29,388 bases of DNA, from positions 1 through 29,388 of IMG/VR virus record IMGVR_UViG_3300022698_000381. One strand, written 5' to 3'. The stretch is from a virus. The position numbers and the translations under genes are program-made. Shown here in pieces: positions 23,562 through 29,388 of this stretch (the first letter of the stretch is position 1; each line of letters starts with the position of its first letter). The notes beneath the pieces were generated by a model. The model was not told the DNA's origin. It was given only the letters and a program-made list of their open reading frames with translations, and searched no databases.

Positions 23562-24600
23562 AATGAACAGACCCTCCTCTTTTCTTTCTTCTCTTCAAAA
23601 ATAAACTAACAGCAACAGATAATGGTGCCACAACATCAACAAACACAGCAGGAAAACAAGAAACTATAAACTCCAAACTGTCTGCAGAAAAAAAAGACAA
23701 AACCCCAGAAACCCAATCATAAAAATTTTTCCGATCAACTTTAACAATAACTTCTGCCTCCTGGTCCTGTTTAAGAAAGTCATCAATATCTTTCCTAATC
23801 ACTTCCAACTCTTTTTCTGCCTGACTTATCTTCTTCTCCTGTGTTCCTATTTTACGGTATGTATCATCATACAGCCTTTTGTTTTCATCCAACAATTCAA
23901 TATCATTGAATTCCATAAGAAGATCATTAAATCCCTGCAAAGTTTCTTTAAGCTCAACAATATCTGATGCCTTTTCATCTTCTCTTTTTAAGAGATTTGC
24001 ATAAGTTAAACTCTCTTTAGCAGCTTTTTTATCCCCTTCAGCATATTCAATAAGCTTTTCTGATTTTGTGTTATATAAATATGCTACAGTAGACTGCATA
24101 GAGAATAACAAAACGATCACCCAAGTAATTACAAAAATAACTGAATAACCATATTGCTTGTTTTGCATAAATATAAGAAAAACCTGAAAAGCACCTACCG
24201 AAAAAACAACAAGGATCAAACTCAAGAGTAAAGAAAAAAATGAATCAAGATAATCCAGACCCCAATTATACGTGAAAAACACGGAAAGAGAAATTGCACC
24301 AGCACCAACAACAAACATAAAAAACCTAAGAACACCAATAAAAAAATCATCAACAGAAAATTCCCGGACCTTCTCAATAAGTTTGGCATGTGCCTTTTTA
24401 CGTATATCTGGATTGAATTTATACTGCGAATGATTTCTCCTTAAAAACCCCGTATTCACTAACTCTACGTAATAACGCTTAATCTGCTCTCTATTCATCC
24501 CAAATTGATTCATAATTTCATCAAATCTGGGCACCTTGAAGTGCTCTTTGTGGTAATCTAAAATATACCGCTTGATCTTTTCCAAAATATCTTTATCCAT
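23554..24600 (-). CDS. Winged-helix protein anchored in the membrane
   Basis: 348 aa. Residues about 1-60 look like a winged HTH (YILDYHKEHFKVPRFDEIM, then REQIKRYYVELVNTGFLRR), a probable DNA-binding domain. Four hydrophobic helices follow (about 85-180), then a coiled coil (about 185-290), then another membrane helix (about 310-335) and a basic C-terminal tail. A DNA-binding domain on a membrane anchor could tether replication to the membrane. SD AAAGGGG precedes ATG. The repeated 17-bp motif (24613-24629) lies just upstream. No homologous family was recognised. Confidence 0.6.
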   Translation of the reverse strand: MDKDILEKIKRYILDYHKEHFKVPRFDEIMNQFGMNREQIKRYYVELVNTGFLRRNHSQYKFNPDIRKKAHAKLIEKVREFSVDDFFIGVLRFFMFVVGAGAISLSVFFTYNWGLDYLDSFFSLLLSLILVVFSVGAFQVFLIFMQNKQYGYSVIFVITWVIVLLFSMQSTVAYLYNTKSEKLIEYAEGDKKAAKESLTYANLLKREDEKASDIVELKETLQGFNDLLMEFNDIELLDENKRLYDDTYRKIGTQEKKISQAEKELEVIRKDIDDFLKQDQEAEVIVKVDRKNFYDWVSGVLSFFSADSLEFIVSCFPAVFVDVVAPLSVAVSLFLKRRKKRGGSVHYV

Positions 24601-24612
24601 TAGTCACCCCTT

Positions 24613-24629
24613 TATAGTAATATACACAT
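24613..24629 (-). promoter_or_regulatory. 17-bp repeated motif (copy 2), possible phage promoter
   Basis: Minus-strand ATGTGTATATTACTATA, identical to 10703-10719 and placed just before the SD of the 23554-24600 gene. The upstream GGTTTTTT is also similar in both copies (GGTTCTC at copy 1). Confidence 0.45.
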
Positions 24630-24655
24630 AAAAAACCATTTTTAATAGGTTTTTT
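24630..24655. terminator. Weak bidirectional hairpin
   Basis: AAAAAACC (24630-24637) and GGTTTTTT (24648-24655) are perfect complements around a 10-nt loop that contains the stop codon of the initiator gene. On the minus strand it resembles a weak Rho-independent terminator, or a boundary before the repeated promoter-like motif. The stem has only two G-C pairs, so confidence is low. Confidence 0.35.
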
Positions 24656-25991
24656 TAAATTTTGTTTCATACCCATGCACCAAATTCAAAAGACAATCAG
24701 GCTCTAATTCTATATTATGATTAGATTTAACCCATTCAACAAATAATTTCCATGTTTTGTTTCCATACCCAAAGTGTCCCACAGTCCAGGATGATTTCCA
24801 TGTCTCCCTAAACTGATCTATTAAATCCAGAAGGTGTGTAAATGTAGCCACTTTCGAATTCCAATCAACTCCCGACATTTGATTATATCTATAAAGTATA
24901 TCATTAACTTCATCGTACCAATTTTTCAAAATCGACAGTTTGGGCCAAAATTTATTCCCATCCCAGCCTAATTCATCTCTCATGCTTTCAGCAAATTCAT
25001 AATCATCTTTATCAAGAGATTCTATAATTTTCTTTGTTATAACATTTTGTGTCTCTTTAGGCTCATTAAATATACAATAGAGAAGCCATGATTTTTTTGT
25101 CTTATAATTATAACAAAAATCGGCCACCGACTTAGTCAAACAACGCTTATCAAAAGGCCAAAACCCTTCTTTCATCATAGCAGCATAATTTTTTACAGCA
25201 CCTATAATAATAGGCTCAAGTTTATCAGAAGGAATCATCTCGAATGATCCAGTTTTTTCCCTCCTGCTCAAAAGATTATCAAAATCAATCCCGTTTTTTT
25301 CCACCCATGTTGGATCAAACAAATATTTCTCCTTAAGGGAGCCGTCCTGCAAAGCAGCAAGGAAATCCTCCGCCTTAAAATATGTTTTTGTTGTCTTATC
25401 ACTTTCAGGAAGTTTATTTTTAAACTTTGCTAGTTTCTTAGCTCTTTTTATCACTTTCAGAAAATATTCATTTGGAGATCGTTTTGAATCCCGTAGGGAT
25501 TCTTTACTCTTAGTTTCTGAGTTATTGGTATTAGAGTAACATTGTATTCTAGTCTTTGTTTCCACTTTTGGGGAGGGACCCTTTCTCCCTATTGGAGGGG
25601 GGGTCCCCTTCTTATCGGGAGAGTGGGGTATCTTTTTTTGAGGAGAGTGATTGGTATTAGAAACAAGATCCGAGTACGCTTTTTCTGTCAATCTATAATA
25701 TGTGTATACACCATCAGCACCTCTTTCCAGGTGCATGTCTAATATCCCCTTCTCAACTAGAATTTTAAGTCTCTTTGCAAGAGCATTTCTGTTTTTTATA
25801 CCTAAAATCGGCATTTCATCTATAATATTTTGATAAAAAAACCAAAAAAATGTCTTGTTCTCATAGATGATGCTATTCATCTTCCCGCTTGAAATGAAAT
25901 TCATCATAAATCGCAGCAGAACAGCGTCTTTTGCATCTAATCCATTTTTAATTAGACCCGCTTGTGAAAACCCTTCGATACAATATTGCAT
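24642..25991 (-). CDS. Replication-initiator-like protein
   Basis: 449 aa. Residues about 20-105 look like a winged-helix initiator domain (LDAKDAVLLRFMMNFISSG, then RNALAKRLKILVEKGILDMH). A Pro/Ser-rich linker (about 110-185) joins a helical C-terminal domain (about 185-449) with WPFDKRCLTKSVADFCYNY. Lambda O and several plasmid/phage initiators have this split shape: DNA-binding N-terminus, linker, then a helicase-recruiting C-terminus. The DNA for the linker carries origin-like repeats (25486-25661). GGAGG lies 4 nt before ATG. It heads the replication operon, behind a long inverted repeat. Family not proven. Confidence 0.6.
   Translation of the reverse strand: MQYCIEGFSQAGLIKNGLDAKDAVLLRFMMNFISSGKMNSIIYENKTFFWFFYQNIIDEMPILGIKNRNALAKRLKILVEKGILDMHLERGADGVYTYYRLTEKAYSDLVSNTNHSPQKKIPHSPDKKGTPPPIGRKGPSPKVETKTRIQCYSNTNNSETKSKESLRDSKRSPNEYFLKVIKRAKKLAKFKNKLPESDKTTKTYFKAEDFLAALQDGSLKEKYLFDPTWVEKNGIDFDNLLSRREKTGSFEMIPSDKLEPIIIGAVKNYAAMMKEGFWPFDKRCLTKSVADFCYNYKTKKSWLLYCIFNEPKETQNVITKKIIESLDKDDYEFAESMRDELGWDGNKFWPKLSILKNWYDEVNDILYRYNQMSGVDWNSKVATFTHLLDLIDQFRETWKSSWTVGHFGYGNKTWKLFVEWVKSNHNIELEPDCLLNLVHGYETKFKKTY
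25486..25661. other. Origin-like repeat cluster inside the initiator gene
   Basis: Three structures overlap the linker coding region. GAGTTATTGGTATTAGA (25519-25535) recurs as 25645-25661 with one mismatch. GGAGAGTG occurs at 25618-25625 and 25642-25649. GGGACCC (25575-25581) pairs with GGGTCCC (25601-25607) in a G/C-rich hairpin. GAATCCC-GTA-GGGATTC (25486-25502) is a perfect inverted repeat. Lambda ori lies in the equivalent part of its O gene. No adjacent long AT-rich unwinding run was measured. Confidence 0.4.
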
Positions 25992-26007
25992 ATAACCTCC
26001 AATAAAA

Positions 26008-26089
26008 AACCCTTTACAGGGAGGAAGGGCTGTCAGAAAATAGGCAACAAAACAAAATCCTAAAATCTGCTTCCCCCCTGTAAAGGGTT
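26008..26089. repeat. 20-bp inverted repeat with 42-bp loop in the initiator leader
   Basis: Arms AACCCTTTACAGGGAGGAAG (26008-26027) and its complement at 26070-26089 differ at one base. It lies in the leader of the initiator gene, ending 17 nt from its ATG. Inside the loop CAACAAAACAAAA could instead pair with the T-rich GTTTTGTTTT downstream on the plus strand, so competing structures are possible. It might be a terminator, an attenuator or an origin element. Confidence 0.5.
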
Positions 26090-26152
26090 GTTTTTGTTTT
26101 GTTTTTTCAAAAAAAACACAGCCTTCTTAAGGATTGCATAAATTTAATATTT

Positions 26153-26171
26153 AGTCAATATTTTATTGACT
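26153..26171. promoter_or_regulatory. Palindromic operator between outward-facing -35 boxes
   Basis: GTCAATA-TTT-TATTGAC (26154-26170) is a perfect 7-bp inverted repeat. Each arm ends in a TTGACT reading outward, at 26166-26171 on the plus strand and 26153-26158 on the minus strand. A dimeric repressor here could control both directions. The plus-strand side has a good -10; the minus side does not. Confidence 0.5.
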
Positions 26172-26194
26172 TTTTTTATGTTTTTGTTTATATT
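26166..26194 (+). promoter_or_regulatory. Promoter for candidate small RNA
   Basis: TTGACT (26166-26171) and TATATT (26189-26194) are separated by exactly 17 bp. Initiation would be near 26201, right at the base of the first hairpin. The -35 overlaps the operator palindrome. Confidence 0.65.
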
Positions 26195-26200
26195 TTGAAC

Positions 26201-26269
26201 AGCTGAACCCTTCAGCTATCATCATCCCTTGATCTTTGCAGGACATTCTTATTGGATGTCCTGCTTTTT
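26201..26269 (+). ncRNA. Candidate small RNA with two hairpins
   Basis: A non-coding stretch framed by a promoter (26166-26194) and a strong terminator. It opens with a 5' hairpin, AGCTGAA-CCC-TTCAGCT (26201-26217), continues with a ~20-nt single-stranded linker (26218-26237), and closes with the 9-bp terminator stem (26238-26264) and T5. There is no reading frame with an SD inside. The next promoter begins at 26272, so this is a self-contained transcription unit of about 69 nt. The linker is complementary to the ribosome-binding site of the gene at 26647. I know no named RNA family for it. Confidence 0.55.
26238..26269 (+). terminator. Rho-independent terminator of the small RNA
   Basis: GCAGGACAT (26238-26246) and ATGTCCTGC (26256-26264) are perfect complements around a 9-nt loop, followed by TTTTT. 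This is the best terminator in the window. Confidence 0.8.
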
Positions 26270-26271
26270 AC

Positions 26272-26300
26272 TTGACAAAATTGTGAGAAGGGTTTATATT
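26272..26300 (+). promoter_or_regulatory. Promoter of the 26325-27717 genes
   Basis: TTGACA (26272-26277) and TATATT (26295-26300) are 17 bp apart. The start would be near 26307, followed by AAGGAGG before ATG 26325. It begins directly after the small-RNA terminator. Confidence 0.8.
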
Positions 26301-26324
26301 CTATATAGATTAAAGGAGGATGTT

Positions 26325-26636
26325 ATGGTAAAAGATACTGATTTTTGGTATATTCTGGAAAGTTTAAAGGAACTGGCTGTTTGGATTTATAAATCTCCAA
26401 TTCCTGAAAAGGATAAAGAATCAAAAATTTTTTCTATTTTTGAGGATTTTCGTGTTGTTGGAAAGGAAAGATATTTTTCCTATAAAGAATGCACAAATAC
26501 CGATGAAAAAGGAGAAGTTTGTTTTGAAGTTATGAATATAGAAAAAAAGGGAGAAAATTGTTTTTTTGTTTGTCCAAGATGCGGACATACAGTTAAAGCT
26601 ATAAGAGTATATACATATACTCTGGCAGATGATTAA
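26325..26636 (+). CDS. Small Cys-rich protein with zinc-ribbon tail (103 aa)
   Basis: ATG 26325 is set by AAAGGAGG 4 nt upstream and by the promoter; an earlier ATG would lie upstream of the predicted transcript start. The N-terminal ~50 residues are helical (FWYILESLKELAVWIYKSPI). The C-terminal half has Cys56, Cys66, Cys79 and CPRCGH (Cys83, Cys86, His88), consistent with a single zinc ribbon. The stop (TAA 26634-26636) sits inside the next gene's SD area. A small regulator or adaptor is plausible, but no family is recognised. Confidence 0.65.
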   Translation: MVKDTDFWYILESLKELAVWIYKSPIPEKDKESKIFSIFEDFRVVGKERYFSYKECTNTDEKGEVCFEVMNIEKKGENCFFVCPRCGHTVKAIRVYTYTLADD

Positions 26637-26646
26637 GGAGGATGAT

Positions 26647-27717
26647 ATGATAGCTTACAAAGTTTTTGATAAGAATTTTTGTTGTAGGGGTTTTCAGTAT
26701 AAAGTAGGGAAAACATATGAAATAGATAAAAGTCCAATTCTATGTGAAGAGGGATTTCATGCATGTAAAAATTTAATTGATTGTTTTTCTTATTATCCAT
26801 TCAATTCAAAGAATAAAGTTGCAATTGTTGAATTGCTTGGAGAAATAAAAGGGGATGAACAAGACAAACAAGTAACAAATAAAATTCGGATAGTCAAAGA
26901 GATTTCTTGGCAAGAAGTTTTATCTATTGTAAATACAGGCAAAAATTGTACTGGAAACAGGAACTCTGGAAACTATAACTCTGGAGACAAGAACTCTGGA
27001 CACTGTAACTCTGGTGACAGGAATTCTGGAGACAAGAACTCTGGAGACAAGAACTCTGGAGACTGGAATTCTGGAGACTGGAATTCTGGAGACTGGAATT
27101 CTGGAAACTGGAATTCTGGAAACAGGAATTCTGGAAACTGGAACTCTGGAAACAGGAACTCTGGAGACAAGAACTCTGGAAACAGGAACTCTGGAGAAAA
27201 GAACTCTGGAAACAGGAACTCTGGACACTGGAACTCTGGACACTGTAACTCTGGAGACAAGAACTCTGGACACTGTAACTCTGGAGACTGGAATTCTGGA
27301 GACAGGAACTCTGGTGACAGGAATTCTGGAGACTGGAACTCTGGAGACAGGAATTCTGGAGACAGGAATTCTGGAGACAGGAACTCTGGAAACTGGAACT
27401 CTGGGAACTGTAACTCTGGTGACTGGAATACAAAAGAACCTGAAAAAGTTTATTTCATGAACACTTTGATTGATAAAAAAGAATTGGATGCTATTAAATG
27501 TTCTGGAGCATATTGTATTTTAAATAGATTTTATCCAGTTAAATTTAGAGTTCGTACTTCATCCGGTAAATTTGGAGATTTTAAATATCTTCCTTTTAAA
27601 AGCTCTTTTAAACATTTTTGGAGAAATCTTTCAATAGATGAAAGAAAGACAATTATAAATATGCCTTACTTTAACAAAAAAGTCTTCTTTGAAATTACAG
27701 GGGTTAAAATAAGTTAA
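26647..27717 (+). CDS. DUF7666-like protein with 31-unit pentapeptide array
   Basis: 356 aa from ATG 26647, with AAGGAGG 5 nt before; an upstream ATG at 26629 would overlap the SD. Residues ~1-95 (YKVFDKNFCCRGFQYKVGK, FHACKNLIDCFSYYP, VAIVELLGEI) match a phage domain I recall as DUF7666. From 26962 the gene encodes 31 NSGxx units, in which only residues 4 and 5 vary (D/N/H/E, then W/R/K/C/Y). This resembles the N-x-G type Pentapeptide_2 repeats, which form elongated beta-helices. A C-terminal ~95-residue domain follows (NTLIDKKELDAIKCSG). It ends adjacent to a convergent gene at 27718. Role unknown; DNA mimicry is one idea. Confidence 0.75.
   Translation: MIAYKVFDKNFCCRGFQYKVGKTYEIDKSPILCEEGFHACKNLIDCFSYYPFNSKNKVAIVELLGEIKGDEQDKQVTNKIRIVKEISWQEVLSIVNTGKNCTGNRNSGNYNSGDKNSGHCNSGDRNSGDKNSGDKNSGDWNSGDWNSGDWNSGNWNSGNRNSGNWNSGNRNSGDKNSGNRNSGEKNSGNRNSGHWNSGHCNSGDKNSGHCNSGDWNSGDRNSGDRNSGDWNSGDRNSGDRNSGDRNSGNWNSGNCNSGDWNTKEPEKVYFMNTLIDKKELDAIKCSGAYCILNRFYPVKFRVRTSSGKFGDFKYLPFKSSFKHFWRNLSIDERKTIINMPYFNKKVFFEITGVKIS
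26962..27426 (+). repeat. Tandem 15-bp repeat array (31 units)
   Basis: 31 consecutive units with AA(C/T)TCTGG(A/T/G) at fixed phase and two variable codons. Ten units carry GAATTC. Serine is always TCT, so the DNA itself is homogenised, not just the protein. Such arrays readily gain or lose units. Confidence 0.95.
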
Positions 27718-28002
27718 CTAAAAAAATTTATCGTATGTGCTTATTATAAGAGAAAGGAGGGCTATTGCAAAACTTAAGATGGTAAACAGCTTTGTAAAAT
27801 TGAACTTTTGCAGTTCGCCTTCCTTTTTTTCTTTTTTTTCATTATATTTTTTAAGATCATCGATATCTTCTTTTCTTTCATAATCCCTTGTTTCTAAGAC
27901 AGCTAGCCTCTCAATAACACTAGTAATTTTTTCAGCATTATCACCGTCTTTGAGTTCTTTTATAATCTGTAGGATTAAATCGCTTCTTTCTTCGTTGCTC
28001 AT
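27718..28002 (-). CDS. XhlA-like C-terminally anchored protein
   Basis: 94 aa from ATG 28002. A charged coiled coil (about residues 25-65, ERLAVLETRDYERKEDIDDL) is followed by one C-terminal membrane helix (KLFTILSFAIALLSLIIS). This is the plan of hemolysin XhlA-like phage proteins that work with holins. There is no good SD, so translation probably depends on coupling to the upstream gene, whose stop is at 28005. It converges with the pentapeptide gene, with no spacer between the stops. Confidence 0.55.
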   Translation of the reverse strand: MSNEERSDLILQIIKELKDGDNAEKITSVIERLAVLETRDYERKEDIDDLKKYNEKKEKKEGELQKFNFTKLFTILSFAIALLSLIISTYDKFF

Positions 28003-28004
28003 TA

Positions 28005-28655
28005 TCAAATGCCAATTACTTTCTTTATCTCCTCTGAATTCCTCTCAAGGATGTCCGATTGTCTTGTGTTATATATCAACTGCTCTCTTGTAATTTGTAT
28101 TAACTCTTCATTATCCTTTTTTAATTCCTCTATAACACGCATACATTTCTTCAGCTTTTTAACATCTTGTGTTTGTTTGCACATAACATATACAAACATA
28201 AAACAGAAGAAAAAAGAAAACAATAGAAAATGCGATATAAAATCAGATAAATCCTTTTCAGACAATAAAATAGAAAAAACAAAACAAGAGGAATAAATAA
28301 AGATAAAACATATCTTTGTTTTTTTGTTTTGTAAAAATCCGTATTCGTCTAACAATATAAAATTGATGACAAGAAAAACCATGGCAGCAGGGTTGCTTGG
28401 TGAAGCGAGAATAGAAAGGAAGGCAACTAAAAAAGTAATTCCTATTTGTAACAACATGGCTTTCTTGTTTTGTTTTTTAATTCCGTAAAACAATCCAAAC
28501 AATGAGAGGAATATAAAAAGAAGAGTACAAGAAAAAAGAGTGATCGGCCTTACTTTTTCAAAGAAGAAAATGAAGTTAGCGAGGTAATATATAAATGTTA
28601 TAAGACCGATCACAAATAATGCTACAGAAACTTTCTTAATGAAAACGGTGTGCAT
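28005..28655 (-). CDS. Multi-pass membrane protein with coiled-coil tail
   Basis: 216 aa from MHTVFIKK; this start (ATG 28655) has GGTGGAT nearby and sits just past the upstream stop. About six hydrophobic segments (residues ~5-30, 37-60, 67-85, 89-107, 112-130, 140-160) are followed by a charged coiled coil (VKKLKKCMRVIEELKKDNEE). No enzymatic motif is visible. It might be a lysis accessory or a membrane scaffold. Confidence 0.55.
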   Translation of the reverse strand: MHTVFIKKVSVALFVIGLITFIYYLANFIFFFEKVRPITLFSCTLLFIFLSLFGLFYGIKKQNKKAMLLQIGITFLVAFLSILASPSNPAAMVFLVINFILLDEYGFLQNKKTKICFIFIYSSCFVFSILLSEKDLSDFISHFLLFSFFFCFMFVYVMCKQTQDVKKLKKCMRVIEELKKDNEELIQITREQLIYNTRQSDILERNSEEIKKVIGI

Positions 28656-28656
28656 T

Positions 28657-29055
28657 TTAAATCCACCAATATTCTGCGGACAATGCCTGATCATAAGTAA
28701 GAATCTCGTCTATCTCAGCAACTGGTTCTTTTGCTTCAGGCATAGTTTCTACAATCTGTTTGAACTGTTCTTCTGTTATATATCCTTTAGCCAAATAACC
28801 TCTGTTTTCTGCAATAATCAGCCTATAAAATCCAATAGTAGCTTTTCTTTTGTCTTTTGGATCGTGGTTCGATGGGTTGATACAGTAAAGACGCCTGCCT
28901 AAAGATTCCATGTCTTTTTTCTCTCTGTCTAAAGGCGTTCCTTCTTCCAAGGAATTATCATAAGCAAGAGTAAACATATACCCTAGCCTTTCTGGAGAAG
29001 GACACCCTGCTATTCGAGGAAGTTCTTTTATCAATCTTCTTATTTTACTTTCCAT
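28657..29055 (-). CDS. Hypothetical protein (132 aa)
   Basis: Soluble, with charged helices (ESKIRRLIKELPRIAGC) and a compact region (LAYDNSLEEGTPLDREKKDM, then RKATIGFYRLIIAENRGY). No membrane segment and no catalytic motif I recognise. It overlaps the holin-like gene by 11 nt and abuts the membrane protein downstream, so it belongs to the same putative lysis operon. Function unassigned. Confidence 0.6.
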   Translation of the reverse strand: MESKIRRLIKELPRIAGCPSPERLGYMFTLAYDNSLEEGTPLDREKKDMESLGRRLYCINPSNHDPKDKRKATIGFYRLIIAENRGYLAKGYITEEQFKQIVETMPEAKEPVAEIDEILTYDQALSAEYWWI

Positions 29056-29365
29056 TACTTGCTCCTTTAATAATTTTCTTGATTGTTAATTTTCCTGTCT
29101 GGTATATAAGCACAGACATGGCAGAAATCAACAACCCTTTAAAAACTATGTTTCCTATAATTGATACAATCTGCCCATTTTCAAACCCATGAACAGATTG
29201 AACTATAATTCCCATGGGGATCCCCATAAGCAAAACAATTATTTTCCAAGAATCTTTTGAGATTCTTTTAAGACTTTTAAATCCTTTAAGAAATTGAATA
29301 ATAACTATTACAGATAAAGTAGCTAATATCTCTAATAGATATTGGTTGATAAATTCCAATAACAT
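29045..29365 (-). CDS. Holin-like small membrane protein
   Basis: 106 aa, ATG 29365 with AAGGAGGAGAT upstream. Hydrophobic stretches lie at about residues 8-27 (QYLLEILATLSVIVIIQFLK), 41-62 (KIIVLLMGIPMGIIVQSV) and 69-90, with a basic C-terminus (KLTIKKIIKGASNGK). Size and topology suit a phage holin, which permeabilises the inner membrane. It lies at the head of the visible part of a likely lysis group that includes an XhlA-like protein. Its own promoter is beyond the window edge. Confidence 0.6.
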   Translation of the reverse strand: MLLEFINQYLLEILATLSVIVIIQFLKGFKSLKRISKDSWKIIVLLMGIPMGIIVQSVHGFENGQIVSIIGNIVFKGLLISAMSVLIYQTGKLTIKKIIKGASNGK

Positions 29366-29388
29366 ATCTCCTCCTTATTTAAATTGAT

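Noticed and set aside
25542-25742. Plus-strand frame over the initiator linker
   Set aside because: It is antisense to a long coding gene, lacks an SD, and arises from the G/C-rich linker DNA.
26962-27426. CRISPR array or diversity-generating variable region
   Set aside because: The repeats are 15 bp, coding and without unique spacers, and no cas gene or reverse transcriptase is in the window.
26920-27460. Four long frames on both strands across the repeat array
   Set aside because: They are consequences of a 15-bp stop-free tandem repeat; they have no SDs or promoters and translate to simple repeats.
1-29388. tRNA or rRNA genes
   Set aside because: No cloverleaf with a CCA-adjacent T-arm or rRNA-like block was seen on either strand; this was a visual scan, so tRNAscan-SE would be decisive.

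Overview
This window looks like part of a large, AT-rich, double-stranded DNA tailed-phage genome (or a large prophage). Almost every gene lies on the minus strand in tightly packed, overlapping operons with strong AGGAGG-type Shine-Dalgarno (SD) sites. The products form a nearly complete virus-encoded replisome and recombination set, and most other genes are small proteins with no recognisable family. The host cannot be named from the sequence. Several clean TTGACA/T-17-TATATT-like promoters imply a bacterium with ordinary sigma70-type transcription. I saw no tRNA, rRNA, CRISPR array, insertion sequence, capsid or tail gene.

Layout from right to left along the minus strand: a membrane/lysis-like group (27718-29365: holin-like protein, multi-pass membrane protein, XhlA-like protein); then two plus-strand genes (26325-27717), one ending in a 31-unit pentapeptide array; then a divergent control region (25992-26324). 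That control region holds a long inverted repeat, an operator-like palindrome, two plus-strand promoters and a candidate small RNA with its own terminator. Leftward from 25991 come a replication-initiator-like protein with an origin-like repeat cluster inside its gene, a membrane-anchored winged-helix protein, a Rad50/SbcC N-terminal half, an SbcD/Mre11 nuclease, small genes, the Rad50/SbcC C-terminal half, a DnaG-like primase, an SNF2 helicase, a DnaB-like helicase, a PnuC-like membrane protein, a sliding-clamp-like protein, a uracil-DNA glycosylase/DNA polymerase A fusion, a clamp loader, a possible UvsY-like mediator, a gp32-like SSB, a pair of almost fully overlapping membrane/coiled-coil genes, a RecA/UvsX recombinase and a PD-(D/E)XK nuclease.

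The left end (1-6235) holds an HNH endonuclease, a sigma region-2-like protein, a terminase-small-subunit-like protein, a run of tiny genes (some Cys-rich), two adenine-type DNA methyltransferases and a sigma region-4-like protein. Two separate half-sigma proteins recall the T4 gp55/gp33 way of switching on late genes. A 17-bp motif repeated exactly upstream of two operon segments could be the promoter they read.

The most novel-looking signals are these. (1) A candidate ~69-nt RNA (26201-26269) has a linker complementary, with two small bulges, to the ribosome-binding site and start codon of the pentapeptide-repeat gene 400 bp downstream. (2) Two ~150-codon genes overlap in +1 register, with starts 4 nt apart (8143-8647). 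(3) A Rad50/SbcC is naturally split at its zinc hook. (4) A lambda-O-like initiator carries repeats inside its own gene.
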